Assembly: GCA_026708115.1 (NCBI GenBank)
Contig: JAPOVL010000013.1
Location: 124,001 to 188,000 of the forward strand
Reading direction: 5' to 3'
DNA length: 64,000 nucleotides
Source: Chloroflexota bacterium
GTDB lineage: Bacteria; Chloroflexota; Anaerolineae; Aggregatilineales; Phototrophicaceae
The position numbers were made by a program, and so were the translations under genes. This document shows, piece after piece, positions 17,597 to 26,157 of this stretch (positions are counted from its first letter, which is position 1; each line of letters begins with the position of its first letter). The notes beneath the pieces were generated by a model. The model was not told where the DNA came from. It did no database searches and was given only the letters and a program-made list of their open reading frames with translations.

Positions 17597-18513
17597 CCCT
17601 CAGTCGCTTCTTCGGCTCCTTCTTCTGCGGGCGCGTCTTCTTCTTCAACTGGTGCATCTTCTTCGGCCGGCGCTTCATCTTCAGCTGGCGCCTCTTCTCC
17701 CGGCTCGGGGATCACGAGTTCCTGCCCGATAAAGATCTGGTCAGAAATGAAGGATTCATTGGCGTCCAATAGCTCCTCGACGCGAAGTTCATAGCGCAAG
17801 GCAATGCTAGCCCAGGTTTCGCCGGCGGAAACGACATGAATCTGAGGTCCTTCCGGCATTTGGATCGTCGTCGCCGCGGAAGAATCCGTCGGGATTGCTA
17901 CTTCCTCTTCAGGCTCTGCTGTTGCGACAACAACCGGTCCGGCTGCGGGCGCTTCCGGCTCTGTAGGCTCACAGCCGGGCACGACGAGCAGCTGCCCAAT
18001 CTGCAAGGCATCGCTCTCCAGGCTGTTTTCTTCGAAGAAGGCTTCCACCGTCGTGCCAAATGCGATAGACAACCTGAACAGATTGTCGCCGGGCAATACG
18101 CTATAGACGCATTCATCGTCCGGATCGAGCGTTTCTTCAAAGGTCCGGGTAGCGGTCGGCAAGGTGAAACGCCGCGTGGCCGCTTCTCCTGGCGTCGCTG
18201 CGATGACCACAATGCTCGTCGGCACAATGATTGCTGGCTGCTCTACTTGACCGGGCGGTGGCTCCGGCGTAATGAATCCGCCTGCCGGTGTTGGCGCCTC
18301 GCCATCACCTGAAACTGTATCGCCAGTCACCGGTTGTTCCGGAGCAAGCACTTCCGATTCGCTCAAGTGGATGGCAGTGACTACGGGCGCCGCTGAGTCG
18401 ATTTGCTCAACTTCGCTGCTATTGACCTGCTGGAATTCTTCTTCGGCTTGCCGATAGCAGCCGGCAAGCGCCAAGACACAGATCATCAATGGCAAGAGCA
18501 ATCTATGCTTCAT
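17593..18513 (-). CDS. LysM-repeat lipoprotein
   Basis: 306 aa. A lipoprotein signal peptide with lipobox L-A-G-C (Cys at 19) is followed by an acidic, proline- and valine-rich region. Two LysM domains are seen: one from about residue 135 (YSVLPGDNLFRLSIAFG...IGQLLVVPG) and one from about 225 (HVVSAGETWASIALRYELRVEELL...IGQELVIPE). The end is an acidic tail of repeated E-E/A-P-A units. LysM binds N-acetylglucosamine polymers such as peptidoglycan or chitin-like glycans, so a surface, membrane-anchored glycan-binding role is likely. A TATAAT lies ahead of it at 18557-18552. Confidence 0.85.
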   Translation of the reverse strand: MKHRLLLPLMICVLALAGCYRQAEEEFQQVNSSEVEQIDSAAPVVTAIHLSESEVLAPEQPVTGDTVSGDGEAPTPAGGFITPEPPPGQVEQPAIIVPTSIVVIAATPGEAATRRFTLPTATRTFEETLDPDDECVYSVLPGDNLFRLSIAFGTTVEAFFEENSLESDALQIGQLLVVPGCEPTEPEAPAAGPVVVATAEPEEEVAIPTDSSAATTIQMPEGPQIHVVSAGETWASIALRYELRVEELLDANESFISDQIFIGQELVIPEPGEEAPAEDEAPAEEDAPVEEEDAPAEEGAEEATEG

Positions 18514-18551
18514 TTGCCGCTACCCCCCAAAATGGACGACTGCTTCTGATT

Positions 18552-18557
18552 ATTATA
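18552..18557 (-). promoter_or_regulatory. -10 element for LysM lipoprotein gene
   Basis: TATAAT on the minus strand, about 40 bases upstream of the ATG at 18513. No matching -35 box; a hairpin lies where it would be expected. Confidence 0.4.
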
Positions 18558-18565
18558 TCCGAGTC

Positions 18566-18600
18566 AGAATATGCGGGCTAGCTAGGCAGCCGCATATTCT
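18566..18600. other. Strong 11-bp hairpin 3' of trpB2-like gene
   Basis: AGAATATGCGG and CCGCATATTCT form a perfect 11-bp stem with a 13-base loop. It lies between the stop of the TrpB2-like gene and the promoter of the lipoprotein gene. It lacks a T-run, so it may be a rho-assisted terminator, an mRNA 3' end or an operator. Confidence 0.5.
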
Positions 18601-18666
18601 GGTCGATGCGCTGGCGCGCCGAGCCAGGTTTGAATTGGGGCCTCCCGGCGGCGGCAGACAAATGGT

Positions 18667-20031
18667 CTATCCAATCTGCGGCAGGGCGCCCATCGCGCGC
18701 TCAATCTCGGCTTGCGGGTATTCATAGTTGCTCAAATCCCCGGCCAGGTAGGCGTCGTAGGCGCTCATATCAAAATGTCCATGACCGCATAAGTTGAAAA
18801 GGATCACGCGCTCTTGCCCGGCCTCTTTGGCCGCCAGCGCCTCGCGGATGGCGCCGGCAACGCCATGAGCCGCTTCTGGTGCCGCCACGATCCCTTCCGC
18901 CTTGGCGAAAGTGATGGCTGCGCTGAATGTCTCCATCTGTGGAATAGCGGCCATATCCAGCAAGTTCTGGTCCCAAAGTTCGCAGATGACCGAGGCCATG
19001 CCGTGGTAGCGCAAGCCGCCGGCGTGCAGCGGCGGCGGCACAAATCCATGCCCGAGCGTGTACATTTTGATAAGCGGCGTCATACCGACAGTATCGCCGA
19101 AGTCGTAAGCGTAGACCCCGCGCGTCAAACTCGGGCAGGCAGCCGGTTCCACGCCCAGCAAGCGCGTGTTCTTGCCATGCGCCAGATTCTGGTGCAAGAA
19201 GGGCAGGGCGATGCCGGCGAAGTTGCTGCCGCCGCCCGTCGGTCCGACCACCACATCCGGATATTCGCCGGCTACTTCCATCTGTTGCAGCGCTTCTTGT
19301 CCGATCACCGTCTGGTGCATCAAGACGTGGTTCAAAACGCTGCCCAGCGCGTATTTGTATTTGCCGCCGCTTTTGGCGGCGACCTCGACCGCTTCGCTGA
19401 TGGCGATGCCCAGCGAACCGGTGCTGTCGGGATCCCCCGACAGGATGGCCTTGCCGGCATCGGTGGTATCGCTGGGGCTGGCGGTGACGCTGGCGCCGAA
19501 GCTCTGCATGATGGCGCGGCGATAGGGCTTTTGCTCGTAACTGATACGCACCATATAAACCATGCATTCCATGTCGAAGAAACTGCAAGCCTGCGCCAGC
19601 GCCGTGCCCCATTGTCCGGCGCCGGTCTCGGTCGTTAATCCGCTGACGCCTTCTTGCTTGTTGTAATAGGCTTGGGCCGTGGCCGTATTCAGCTTATGAC
19701 TGCCGGAGGGAGAAACGCCTTCGTACTTGTAATAGATGTGGGCGGGCGTGTCGAGCGCTTTCTCCAGCCGACGCGCCCGCATCAATGGCGTGGGACGCCA
19801 GAGCTTGTAGATTTCCCGGATTTCTTCCGGTATCGCGACCCAGCGATCCTGGCTCACCTCCTGGAGGATCAAGCCCATGGGGAAGAGCGGCGCCAGGTCA
19901 TCCGGGCCCACGGGCTGGTGCGTGCCCGGGTGCAGTACCGGCGGCAAGGGACGCGGCAAATCCGCCTGCACGTTATACCATTGTTCCGGTATGGCGCTCT
20001 GGGGAAGATCAAAGCGAATGTCGTCGGACAT
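18667..20031 (-). CDS. trpB: TrpB2-like tryptophan synthase beta chain (PLP-dependent)
   Basis: 454 aa, longer than classical TrpB (about 400) and in the range of the TrpB2 group. PLP Lys in SGSHKLNTA (K113), substrate loop ETGAGQWG, and the phosphate-binding G-P-T-G-G-G-S-N loop are visible. The long N-terminus with IPEQWYNVQADLP and PTPLMRARRLE is typical of TrpB2. TrpB joins indole and serine to form tryptophan; TrpB2 enzymes often work without a TrpA partner as indole-scavenging enzymes or O-phosphoserine-using enzymes. No trpA or other trp gene is nearby, which agrees with TrpB2. A clear AGGGAGAA site precedes the ATG. Confidence 0.9.
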   Translation of the reverse strand: MSDDIRFDLPQSAIPEQWYNVQADLPRPLPPVLHPGTHQPVGPDDLAPLFPMGLILQEVSQDRWVAIPEEIREIYKLWRPTPLMRARRLEKALDTPAHIYYKYEGVSPSGSHKLNTATAQAYYNKQEGVSGLTTETGAGQWGTALAQACSFFDMECMVYMVRISYEQKPYRRAIMQSFGASVTASPSDTTDAGKAILSGDPDSTGSLGIAISEAVEVAAKSGGKYKYALGSVLNHVLMHQTVIGQEALQQMEVAGEYPDVVVGPTGGGSNFAGIALPFLHQNLAHGKNTRLLGVEPAACPSLTRGVYAYDFGDTVGMTPLIKMYTLGHGFVPPPLHAGGLRYHGMASVICELWDQNLLDMAAIPQMETFSAAITFAKAEGIVAAPEAAHGVAGAIREALAAKEAGQERVILFNLCGHGHFDMSAYDAYLAGDLSNYEYPQAEIERAMGALPQIG

Positions 20032-20155
20032 GAGATATTTCTCCCTGCTATGGATGAGGCCTGTATTATGACTGACGGGCGGGTGCGGTGCAACGACCGC
20101 GGCATCGCCGCCTGTCCGCGTTCCGCCATTGCCCTAAGCGCAGGGCCGGGCAATC

Positions 20156-20184
20156 TTGACTGCCGCCGCCGCAGCCACTATACT
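20156..20184 (+). promoter_or_regulatory. Promoter of SRP RNA gene
   Basis: TTGACT, exactly 17 bases, TATACT: the best housekeeping promoter in the window. Transcription would begin near 20191, just ahead of the 5' arm of the predicted RNA. Confidence 0.8.
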
Positions 20185-20197
20185 GCTTGATCAGTAT

Positions 20198-20327
20198 GCT
20201 TGCTCGTGATGATGAGTCGGGCCCCTTGCGGCAGAAAATTCCGAACCGTGTCAGGGCCTAACGGCAGCAGCACTAAGGAAAACCTCTGGGTGTCTTGTGG
20301 ATTCCTGACTCATCTTCTCGGGCAAGC
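20198..20327 (+). ncRNA. ffs: Signal recognition particle RNA (small bacterial type)
   Basis: The apical SRP motif is present: GTGTCAGGGCC then the tetraloop TAAC then GGCAGCAGCAC (about 20248-20272), matching the Ffh-binding GUCAGG...AGCAGC internal loops with a UNAC loop in place of the common GGAA. The ends pair: GCTTGC (20198) with GCAAGC (20322), and GATGAGTC (20211) with GACTCATC (20307). A strong promoter lies just upstream. The RNA binds Ffh and targets membrane proteins co-translationally. Exact ends are estimated from the pairing. It lies between two minus-strand genes and is transcribed on the plus strand. Confidence 0.85.
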
Positions 20328-20353
20328 ATTGTTCTTAAGGCCCGGCGCGATCG

Positions 20354-21520
20354 CTAGCGCAGGGTCACGCGGATCTGGCCTTCAAAGCCGCCGTTGGCGT
20401 GGCCGACCATAACCGTGTAAGCGCCGCGGGCCGGCAATTCATAGTTGGCGATCAGCGCATCAGTTTCGCCGCCGCCATCGTCATCTCCCAGTAGGGGCTT
20501 GCCGTCGACATCCAGCAGAACCAGCAGCGGATCCACACCCTTTCCCAGATAGTCACGCGCGCTGATCGACACAAGCTGACCGGCTTCGCCTTCAAACTGC
20601 AGGCGCGCCACCAGAGCGTACTCCATTTCAATGATCGCGGCTTCGTCCAGCGCCAGGCTGGCTGTTGTGGAATCTCGCTCGATCAGGGTCATGCGACGGT
20701 GGAAATCGGGCGCGGCCAGGTCCTGGCGCTCGGTTTCCGAGTAGATATAACCGCGCGCCATATAATAGTCTTGCATCTGCGGCTGCAGCGCCAGCGCCGC
20801 TGACAGATCAGCCAGGGCGCTATCCCAATTTTCGGCGCCGGTCCATACCTCGGCGCGCGCGAAATAGGCATAGCCAAGCTCTGGCGGCGCCGAGCCGCGA
20901 TCAAAACTCCCTATCGCCTCGTCCAAAATGGCGATCGCCCTGATGCCGTTGCCCCCGGCATTGGCGCGGGCCGCATCCACGATGCTTTGGTAGAGTTCGC
21001 GCAACTTGCTGTCGCGGTCGCGCTCGTGCAAGCGGACCAGGCTGCTGTAAGTCGCGGTCGCGCGCGGGTTTACGCTTAAGCTTTGCTGGTAGTCGCGTTT
21101 GGCCGCCCGCGGATTGCGATTCTCCAGATGCAGTTCGCCACGCGCGCGCCAAAGCGCGGCATCACCCGGTCGCTGGTCCAGCGCCGCGCTGTAGTCTGCG
21201 ATAGCATCCTCCCAATCTTGCGATCGCGCATGGGCGAATCCACGATAGTAGTGGGCTTTCCACGATCCCTCGTCTGCTTGCAAGATCACGGCGGCAAGCG
21301 CGATCGCGTCAGCGTAGGCTCGCGCTTCGATATGTTCGAGGACTTCTTCCAGCGCGCTGTCGATATCCAGTTCTTCTGGCGAAGGGAGCTGCCTTTCAGC
21401 TGTTGGCGTCGCTGTAACCTTGCCTATGGCATAGCTGGCATCCGGGTCCAACAGCACCATCAGCAGCAAGCATAGGCTGACAAGGACTGGAAGAATTGTG
21501 TATCGCTTCGGCATGGGCAT
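20354..21520 (-). CDS. Exported TPR protein with C-terminal PPC-like beta domain
   Basis: 388 aa. Signal peptide or membrane anchor at residues 5-31 (ILPVLVSLCLLLMVLLDPDASYA). Several tetratricopeptide repeats follow (about 55-270), for example AHYYRGFAHARSQDWEDAIADYSAALDQRPG with the classical spacing. The last 110 residues have the look of a bacterial pre-peptidase C-terminal (PPC) domain: VARLQFEGEAGQLVSISA, DPLLVLLDVDGKPLLGDDDGGG, YTVMVGHANGGFEGQIRVTL. Likely a cell-surface scaffold protein. It follows the DM13 gene by 50 bases on the same strand and is probably in its operon. No catalytic residues are seen. Confidence 0.75.
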   Translation of the reverse strand: MPMPKRYTILPVLVSLCLLLMVLLDPDASYAIGKVTATPTAERQLPSPEELDIDSALEEVLEHIEARAYADAIALAAVILQADEGSWKAHYYRGFAHARSQDWEDAIADYSAALDQRPGDAALWRARGELHLENRNPRAAKRDYQQSLSVNPRATATYSSLVRLHERDRDSKLRELYQSIVDAARANAGGNGIRAIAILDEAIGSFDRGSAPPELGYAYFARAEVWTGAENWDSALADLSAALALQPQMQDYYMARGYIYSETERQDLAAPDFHRRMTLIERDSTTASLALDEAAIIEMEYALVARLQFEGEAGQLVSISARDYLGKGVDPLLVLLDVDGKPLLGDDDGGGETDALIANYELPARGAYTVMVGHANGGFEGQIRVTLR

Positions 21521-21569
21521 GATTCTCTCGCTAGTCGGCGGGTTGATGCGGCTTATCGTGAATCCCAGG

Positions 21570-22199
21570 TCAGCGCAAGCGAGCGCTGGTGATCACGACC
21601 TCAAACTGCTTGCAATAGACCACAGCCGATCGATAAATGCTCAGATCGTGGTTTTCCGGCAAAATATAGTTTTGATTGCCAATGTTGCCTTTGAGCCGGC
21701 CCAGATTCAGGAAATCCACGCCAAGCTCCAGGGCGTTCCTGGGCTGCGGGTCGCGCGACAGGTAGACGCGCACATCGCCGCCGCGGGCGGACGAGAAGCC
21801 TTCAAAGCGCAGAATGCGGCGATCAGGAAATTCGTAGATGGTGGCAGTGCCTCTTCCCCAATGCAAGGCGTCAATCGTGCTGAAGGTCCCGCTAGCCAGC
21901 ACGCGGGCCGCTTCCGCGCCCAGCTCCCGTTCATCTTCGGGGGCGGTATCCGATTCGCTTATGGCGACGTGCACCATGCCCAAGGCCATTTCCGGGCTGG
22001 TCTCGCGCATCGCAAGCAAGGCTTGGCGCTGGTCTGCGGGCAAGGCGAGGAAGTCGTCTTGCAAGTCCAAATCGAGGCCGGGAAAGGCTTCGATCACCTG
22101 CCGCTCGCGCAGGAAGCCACGCCAGGCGGGAAAGGTCCAGACGGCGACGGCGATCAGCCCGATTAGCGCGGTGAATGTGATTCGCAGTCTCAGTTCCAT
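21570..22199 (-). CDS. Membrane-anchored DM13-domain protein
   Basis: 209 aa. An N-terminal membrane helix (about 6-24) is followed by a linker and a C-terminal DM13 domain (about 100-205). Its signatures are visible: G-F-S-S-A-R-G-G-D-V-R-V-Y-L-S, LNLGRLKGNIGNQNYILP, and YRSAVVYCKQFEVVITSARL with the conserved Cys that was proposed to bind a cofactor in electron transfer. DM13 is found in animal and bacterial extracellular proteins; its role is not settled. First gene of a likely two-gene operon with the TPR protein downstream. Confidence 0.8.
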   Translation of the reverse strand: MELRLRITFTALIGLIAVAVWTFPAWRGFLRERQVIEAFPGLDLDLQDDFLALPADQRQALLAMRETSPEMALGMVHVAISESDTAPEDERELGAEAARVLASGTFSTIDALHWGRGTATIYEFPDRRILRFEGFSSARGGDVRVYLSRDPQPRNALELGVDFLNLGRLKGNIGNQNYILPENHDLSIYRSAVVYCKQFEVVITSARLR

Positions 22200-22388
22200 G
22201 GGCCGGCATTCTCGGAGGTATTCGCTAAGAATTCATTGTGGCACAGCCCCACCTAGCGGGCAAGAGCGTCCGCCGGCATGTCCTGCGGTCTTTCGTTAGC
22301 CAGACAACAGGCGCGCAGGCGAATTCTCAGGTCAACTATACTATACACACAGACAGTCGTCCGATTCGCAGACAACGGGGAAAGCATA

Positions 22389-22781
22389 ATGCCATTTCGA
22401 TACGAATGGAAAGACGAATCCAAGCGCGTCATCTGCTACATCGCGGAAGGCGATTGGAACTGGAAGGACTATCATCATGCCGCGCGCGCGTCGGCCTTCA
22501 CGCTATCCGGGGTCGATCACTCGGTTGATTGCCTGATAGATTTGCGCGGCAGCGCGCGCCGGGACTTGCCGGCCGGGTTCGCCGCGCACGTCCGCAGCTT
22601 TGGCAAGAAAATGCAAGCCTGCTTGAGCGGGCGCGCTCTTGTCATTGGCATGCCAAAGGAGGGCATGGATGCGCTGCTGCTGGACGACGAGAATATGCTT
22701 TTCACCAGCGACGGCGCGCTGCGATTTGTTGCTGATGAGGTCGAGCTCGAGCGGGTGCTGCGGGCTTGGGCGCGCGGCTAG
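22389..22781 (+). CDS. Hypothetical protein, possible STAS/SpoIIAA-like
   Basis: 130 aa from the ATG at 22389, which has GGGGAAAG upstream; the frame extends to 22278 without support. The sequence alternates short beta and helix stretches, with VICYIAEGDWNWKDY, SVDCLIDLRGSAR and ALVIGMPKEGMDALLLDD. That pattern resembles stand-alone STAS/SpoIIAA-like proteins of about 125 aa, but the match is loose and the phosphorylatable Ser of anti-sigma antagonists is not identified. The 3' end overlaps the convergent MFS gene by four bases. Confidence 0.6.
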   Translation: MPFRYEWKDESKRVICYIAEGDWNWKDYHHAARASAFTLSGVDHSVDCLIDLRGSARRDLPAGFAAHVRSFGKKMQACLSGRALVIGMPKEGMDALLLDDENMLFTSDGALRFVADEVELERVLRAWARG

Positions 22782-23980
22782 AGATCTTCATGCCGGACGG
22801 CTGGCTTGGCTGGCAGGGTAAAGATTAGCGGCAGGGAAAAGAGCGAGACCAGCGCGGCCAGGATAAAGGCGTTCTGCAAGCCAAAGGCGTCTCCCAGAAT
22901 CCCGGCGATCAGCACATTGATGGCCCGAATGCCAAAGGCATAGAGCATGAACATGCCGTTGGCGGTGGAGCGGTTGTCCGGCAGTTGATCTTGCACCAGG
23001 GCAAGAAAGACCGGCGATACCGAAAGCGCTGTCAGTCCCATGCCGATGATGATTGGGATGAGCAGGGGCCCTTCCACCTGCACGAATACCAGCATGAGCA
23101 GCGCCGAGATGAGCGTGGCGAGGGCAACCAGGCGCCGTCGGCCAAAGCGATCGCTGAGCGTGCCGCCGGCCAAGGCGCCGCCCACGCCTGAGAATTCATA
23201 CAGCGCCAGCGCGCTGGTCGCCAGCGTCAGGTCATAGCTGCGCACATCCACCAGATAGACCACCATGAAGATGCCCAGGCTGCTGACGGCCATATTCCGC
23301 AGCAGCATGACGCCTAACAAGGGCGCGAATACGCGGGCGAAGCGCCTGAACATGGGCTTGGACCGGCCCTTGCGCGGGGCGCGCTTGGCCGAGACATCGC
23401 GCAGGCGCCAATAGAGCACAGCGCTGGCCAGCCAACCGAAGAACATCAAGCGCCACAAGCCTTCCATGCCCCATTGCGTGACGCCGTAGGCGACCAGCAA
23501 GGGACCGACCGAACGCGCCAATTCGCCGGAGGCCATGAAAAAGCTCATGCCGCGCCCGACCTTGCCCCCGGATATATGCGCGATCATGGCCGGCGCGGGC
23601 GCGTGAAAGGCCATGATGTTCACGCCCACGCAGAAGAGCAGCAGGGCGGCGGCGCCATAGGTAGGCATGAAGCCGATCAGCGTGGCAAGGGTGGCCGTGA
23701 TTGCCGGGGCGAAGATCACCAGGTAGCGCAGTGTGAAGCGATCCGCCAGGTAGCCGATGACGGGACCCAATAATGAAGGCGCCTGCATGAATACGGGCAG
23801 TGAACCGGCCATCACCAGCGTCAAGCCAAGTTTCTCGATCAGCAATGGCAGCAGGGGCGCGATGAAGGCGGAGTAAATGTCGTGCACAAAATGGCCGCTG
23901 CATATGAGCATGATGCGGCCGTATTGGAAGCTTTCAGCGTGTTTTGCCTTGCCTTCGACCGGCGCAACTGTTGATGTCAT
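22778..23980 (-). CDS. MFS transporter, fosmidomycin-resistance-like group (copy A)
   Basis: 400 aa from the ATG at 23980, which has CTGGAAAG upstream; the longer open frame to 24154 adds an Arg/Cys-rich stretch with no homology look. Twelve membrane helices; the group signature GHFVHDIYSAFIAPLLPLLIEKLGL near the N-terminus resembles Fsr-type exporters, and the A motif appears as GYLADRF and again GTLSDRFGRRR in the second half. Such proteins export small compounds by proton antiport; the substrate is not known. A second copy (24288-25490) lies upstream on the same strand with close identity across its length, so the two arose by tandem duplication. Confidence 0.85.
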   Translation of the reverse strand: MTSTVAPVEGKAKHAESFQYGRIMLICSGHFVHDIYSAFIAPLLPLLIEKLGLTLVMAGSLPVFMQAPSLLGPVIGYLADRFTLRYLVIFAPAITATLATLIGFMPTYGAAALLLFCVGVNIMAFHAPAPAMIAHISGGKVGRGMSFFMASGELARSVGPLLVAYGVTQWGMEGLWRLMFFGWLASAVLYWRLRDVSAKRAPRKGRSKPMFRRFARVFAPLLGVMLLRNMAVSSLGIFMVVYLVDVRSYDLTLATSALALYEFSGVGGALAGGTLSDRFGRRRLVALATLISALLMLVFVQVEGPLLIPIIIGMGLTALSVSPVFLALVQDQLPDNRSTANGMFMLYAFGIRAINVLIAGILGDAFGLQNAFILAALVSLFSLPLIFTLPAKPAVRHEDL

Positions 23981-24287
23981 GTGTCTTTCCAGGGGCGACT
24001 GTTGACCAAAGTGCATTATAGCGCGGCACACAACATGCTGCATCGGTTGCAGCCGCGCCAGACTGTGCCCGCCGTGTCGCCGCCCATGCCCACAGCTTCG
24101 GCAGCAAAGCGCGGAACTGCGAGACAAGCCACACCGTCTCCTGAGAAATGCCACTGTAGGGCCCAGACTTCCTGTGTAGCTTGAAGGAAGGACTCTGCCT
24201 TCCGAGGACAGCTATGTATTGCTTGCGTTAGAGCGGCGAGGAACTCAGCCAGTTTCTAAGCGGATGAGAAGATGATCTGCAATCAAT
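23981..24287. other. Intergenic spacer between two MFS genes
   Basis: Just over 300 bases, no gene seen. It holds a TATAAT on the minus strand (24020-24015), 34 bases before the copy A start, without a clear -35 box. No terminator hairpin with a T-run was found for copy B. Confidence 0.4.
24015..24020 (-). promoter_or_regulatory. -10 element for MFS copy A
   Basis: Perfect TATAAT on the minus strand, 34 bases ahead of the ATG at 23980. No -35 match at the usual distance. Confidence 0.4.
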
Positions 24288-25490
24288 CTAGACATCCTCA
24301 TGCCGGACCACAGGCGCTGCTGGCAGAGTCATGATCAAAGGTAAGGAAATCAGAGAAACAAGAGCAACGACGATAAAAGCTGTCTGCAGGCCAAGCGCGT
24401 CGCCCAAAACGCCCGTGATCATGATATTGAAGGCGCGTACGCCATATTCATACAGAAAAAACATGCCGCTTGCAGTGGCGCGGCTGTCTGGAAGTTGATC
24501 TTGCACCAGCGCTTGGAATACCGGCGTTACCGAAAAGGAGCTTATACCCAGCGCCAGTAAGACTGGAATCAGAAGCGGACCGTCGACGTGCGCAAATGCC
24601 AGCATGAACAGAGCGGAGCATATTGCCGCCAAGGCCACCATCCTCCGTCGGCCAAAGCGATCGCTAAGTGTGCCGCCCGCTAGCGCTCCTGCCACGCCAG
24701 CCAGTCCGTACAGCGCCAGCGCGCCCGTTGCCGGTAACAGTTCGTAACCGCGGACATTCACCAGATAAACAACCATGAAGGCGGTGAGGCCGCTTACTGA
24801 CAGATTGCGGAACAGCATTACACCAAACAGAGGCGTGAAGACCCGTAGAATTCTCTTCGGCAATGGCTGGGCTTTTGACATTCCCCGCTCGCGCTTGGCA
24901 GATACATCCCGCAATCGGATGAAGAGTATGAGTGTCGCCAACCAGCCGAAACACATCAAGCGCCACAAACCTTCAATGCCCCACTGCGCCACACCAAAGC
25001 CTGCCAACAGCGGCGCCAACGTTCGCCCGAGTTCGCCGCCGGCCACGAAGAAACTCATGCCTCGCCCGACCTTGTTCCCCGCAATATGTGCGATCATCGC
25101 CGGCGCCGGCGCATGAAAGGACATCACGCTTACGCCCATCGCGAACAGCAGCAGCGCTGCCATGCCATAACTTGGCATAAAGCCAATCAAGGTCGCCAGG
25201 GTTGCCGTTACAGCCGGCGCGAATATCACAAGATATCGGACTGTGAAGCGATCCGCCAGATAACCGATCAGCGGACTCAGCAGTGATGGCAATAGCGAGA
25301 AGACTGAAAGCGAACCCGCCAACAGCAGCGACAGGCCCAATCTGTCAATCAAGAGCGGCAGCAGCGGCGCGATAAAAGCGCTGAAGCTATCATGCACAAA
25401 ATGCCCACCGCTGATCAGGATGATGCGATTTGCCTGAAACTCTTCGTCACCTTGTGCCTTGTTTTCCATAGAAGTGACTGTGGTTGCCAT
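24288..25490 (-). CDS. MFS transporter, fosmidomycin-resistance-like group (copy B)
   Basis: 400 aa from the ATG at 25490 with GGAAATACAA ahead of it; the frame continues upstream to 25658 through repeat DNA. Same signatures as copy A: GHFVHDSFSAFIAPLLPLLIDRLGL, GYLADRF and GTLSDRFGRRR. It differs by scattered substitutions, mostly conservative. Both copies end with a short R-H-E-D tail, which shows the duplication covered the whole gene. Codon use in copy B is less GC-rich than in copy A. Confidence 0.85.
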   Translation of the reverse strand: MATTVTSMENKAQGDEEFQANRIILISGGHFVHDSFSAFIAPLLPLLIDRLGLSLLLAGSLSVFSLLPSLLSPLIGYLADRFTVRYLVIFAPAVTATLATLIGFMPSYGMAALLLFAMGVSVMSFHAPAPAMIAHIAGNKVGRGMSFFVAGGELGRTLAPLLAGFGVAQWGIEGLWRLMCFGWLATLILFIRLRDVSAKRERGMSKAQPLPKRILRVFTPLFGVMLFRNLSVSGLTAFMVVYLVNVRGYELLPATGALALYGLAGVAGALAGGTLSDRFGRRRMVALAAICSALFMLAFAHVDGPLLIPVLLALGISSFSVTPVFQALVQDQLPDSRATASGMFFLYEYGVRAFNIMITGVLGDALGLQTAFIVVALVSLISLPLIMTLPAAPVVRHEDV

Positions 25491-25570
25491 TTGTATTTCC
25501 GAGAACCCCCGGTTGGCGATACTCGCCACACCGGTATGATTCTCGTCCTGCCGTCGTATCCGTGATTTTT

Positions 25571-25960
25571 CGGGGGTGGTGAAGACTGTAGTTTCGGCGC
25601 TTTCTAAAGTCTTGTATTGCGTGGCATTGCGATTCGATTTACTCACGTTTTCAAACAATCAATATATTAACTTGTCTTTAAGATACTTAACATTAACAAA
25701 ATATATCGTGAGAGGCAAGTTTCATTTCTATCGGGAGTGGCGAAGATCGTGGTTTGGGCGCTTTCCAAACACTTTGTATTGCTGCGCTCCGCGATTTTAC
25801 ATGCCCACATTTTGAAGCGCTCCACTGTTAAATTTCCGTAAAGTCACTTAACATGAGCATAATGTGTCAGGAGATGCTGTGCACTATTGAAATGAGGACA
25901 GTCAATAGCCTGGGCACAGCGCTTTGTAAAAGTCGTGATTTGCGTCGCATTGCGTTTTTC
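25571..25960 (+). repeat. Tandem array of three diverged ~161-bp units
   Basis: GGCGCTTTC (25596), GGCGCTTTC (25757) and AGCGCTTTG (25918) recur at a 161-base period. Around them each unit has a G-rich start (GGGGTGGTGAAGA, GGGAGTGGCGAAGA, AATGAGGACAG), then CTTTGTATTGCG or a variant. ACTTAACATTAACAAAATAT in unit 1 corresponds to ACTTAACATGAGCATAATGT in unit 2. The third unit is incomplete. Confidence 0.7.
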
Positions 25961-26141
25961 CATCACGACGGAATCGGGCCCCCCGGTTTTGTTGGAGCGG
26001 CGGCACTGGGAAACCGGCTACGATAGCCGTAATACCAAATCGTTAAACCTATTGCCACGGAAGTCCGCCGTCAGTCCGATAGAGGACCGAGGGGGGAACA
26101 GCGCCTTGGGACGACCTTGACTACGCTTGCCACCAACCCTG

Positions 26142-26150
26142 TGCTATCAT
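26142..26150 (+). promoter_or_regulatory. Extended -10 promoter of metH, implying a leaderless mRNA
   Basis: TG-C-TATCAT ends eight bases before the ATG at 26158, so transcription should begin at or within a base or two of the start codon. TTGACT at 26117 is too far (22-base spacer) to be a normal -35. No ribosome site precedes the ATG, in agreement. Confidence 0.5.
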
Positions 26151-26157
26151 TCTCCAC

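Larger units (their letters stand above)
25491..26157. other. A+T-rich intergenic region with 161-bp tandem array
   Basis: No gene seen. About 390 bases are taken up by three diverged tandem units (25571-25960). The remainder leads into the metH promoter. The start of MFS copy B lies at the left edge, so the array sits between divergent genes. Confidence 0.6.

Noticed and set aside
25571..25960. CRISPR array
   Set aside because: Only three diverged units with a 161-base period; CRISPR repeats are short, nearly identical and separated by unique spacers. No cas gene is in the window.
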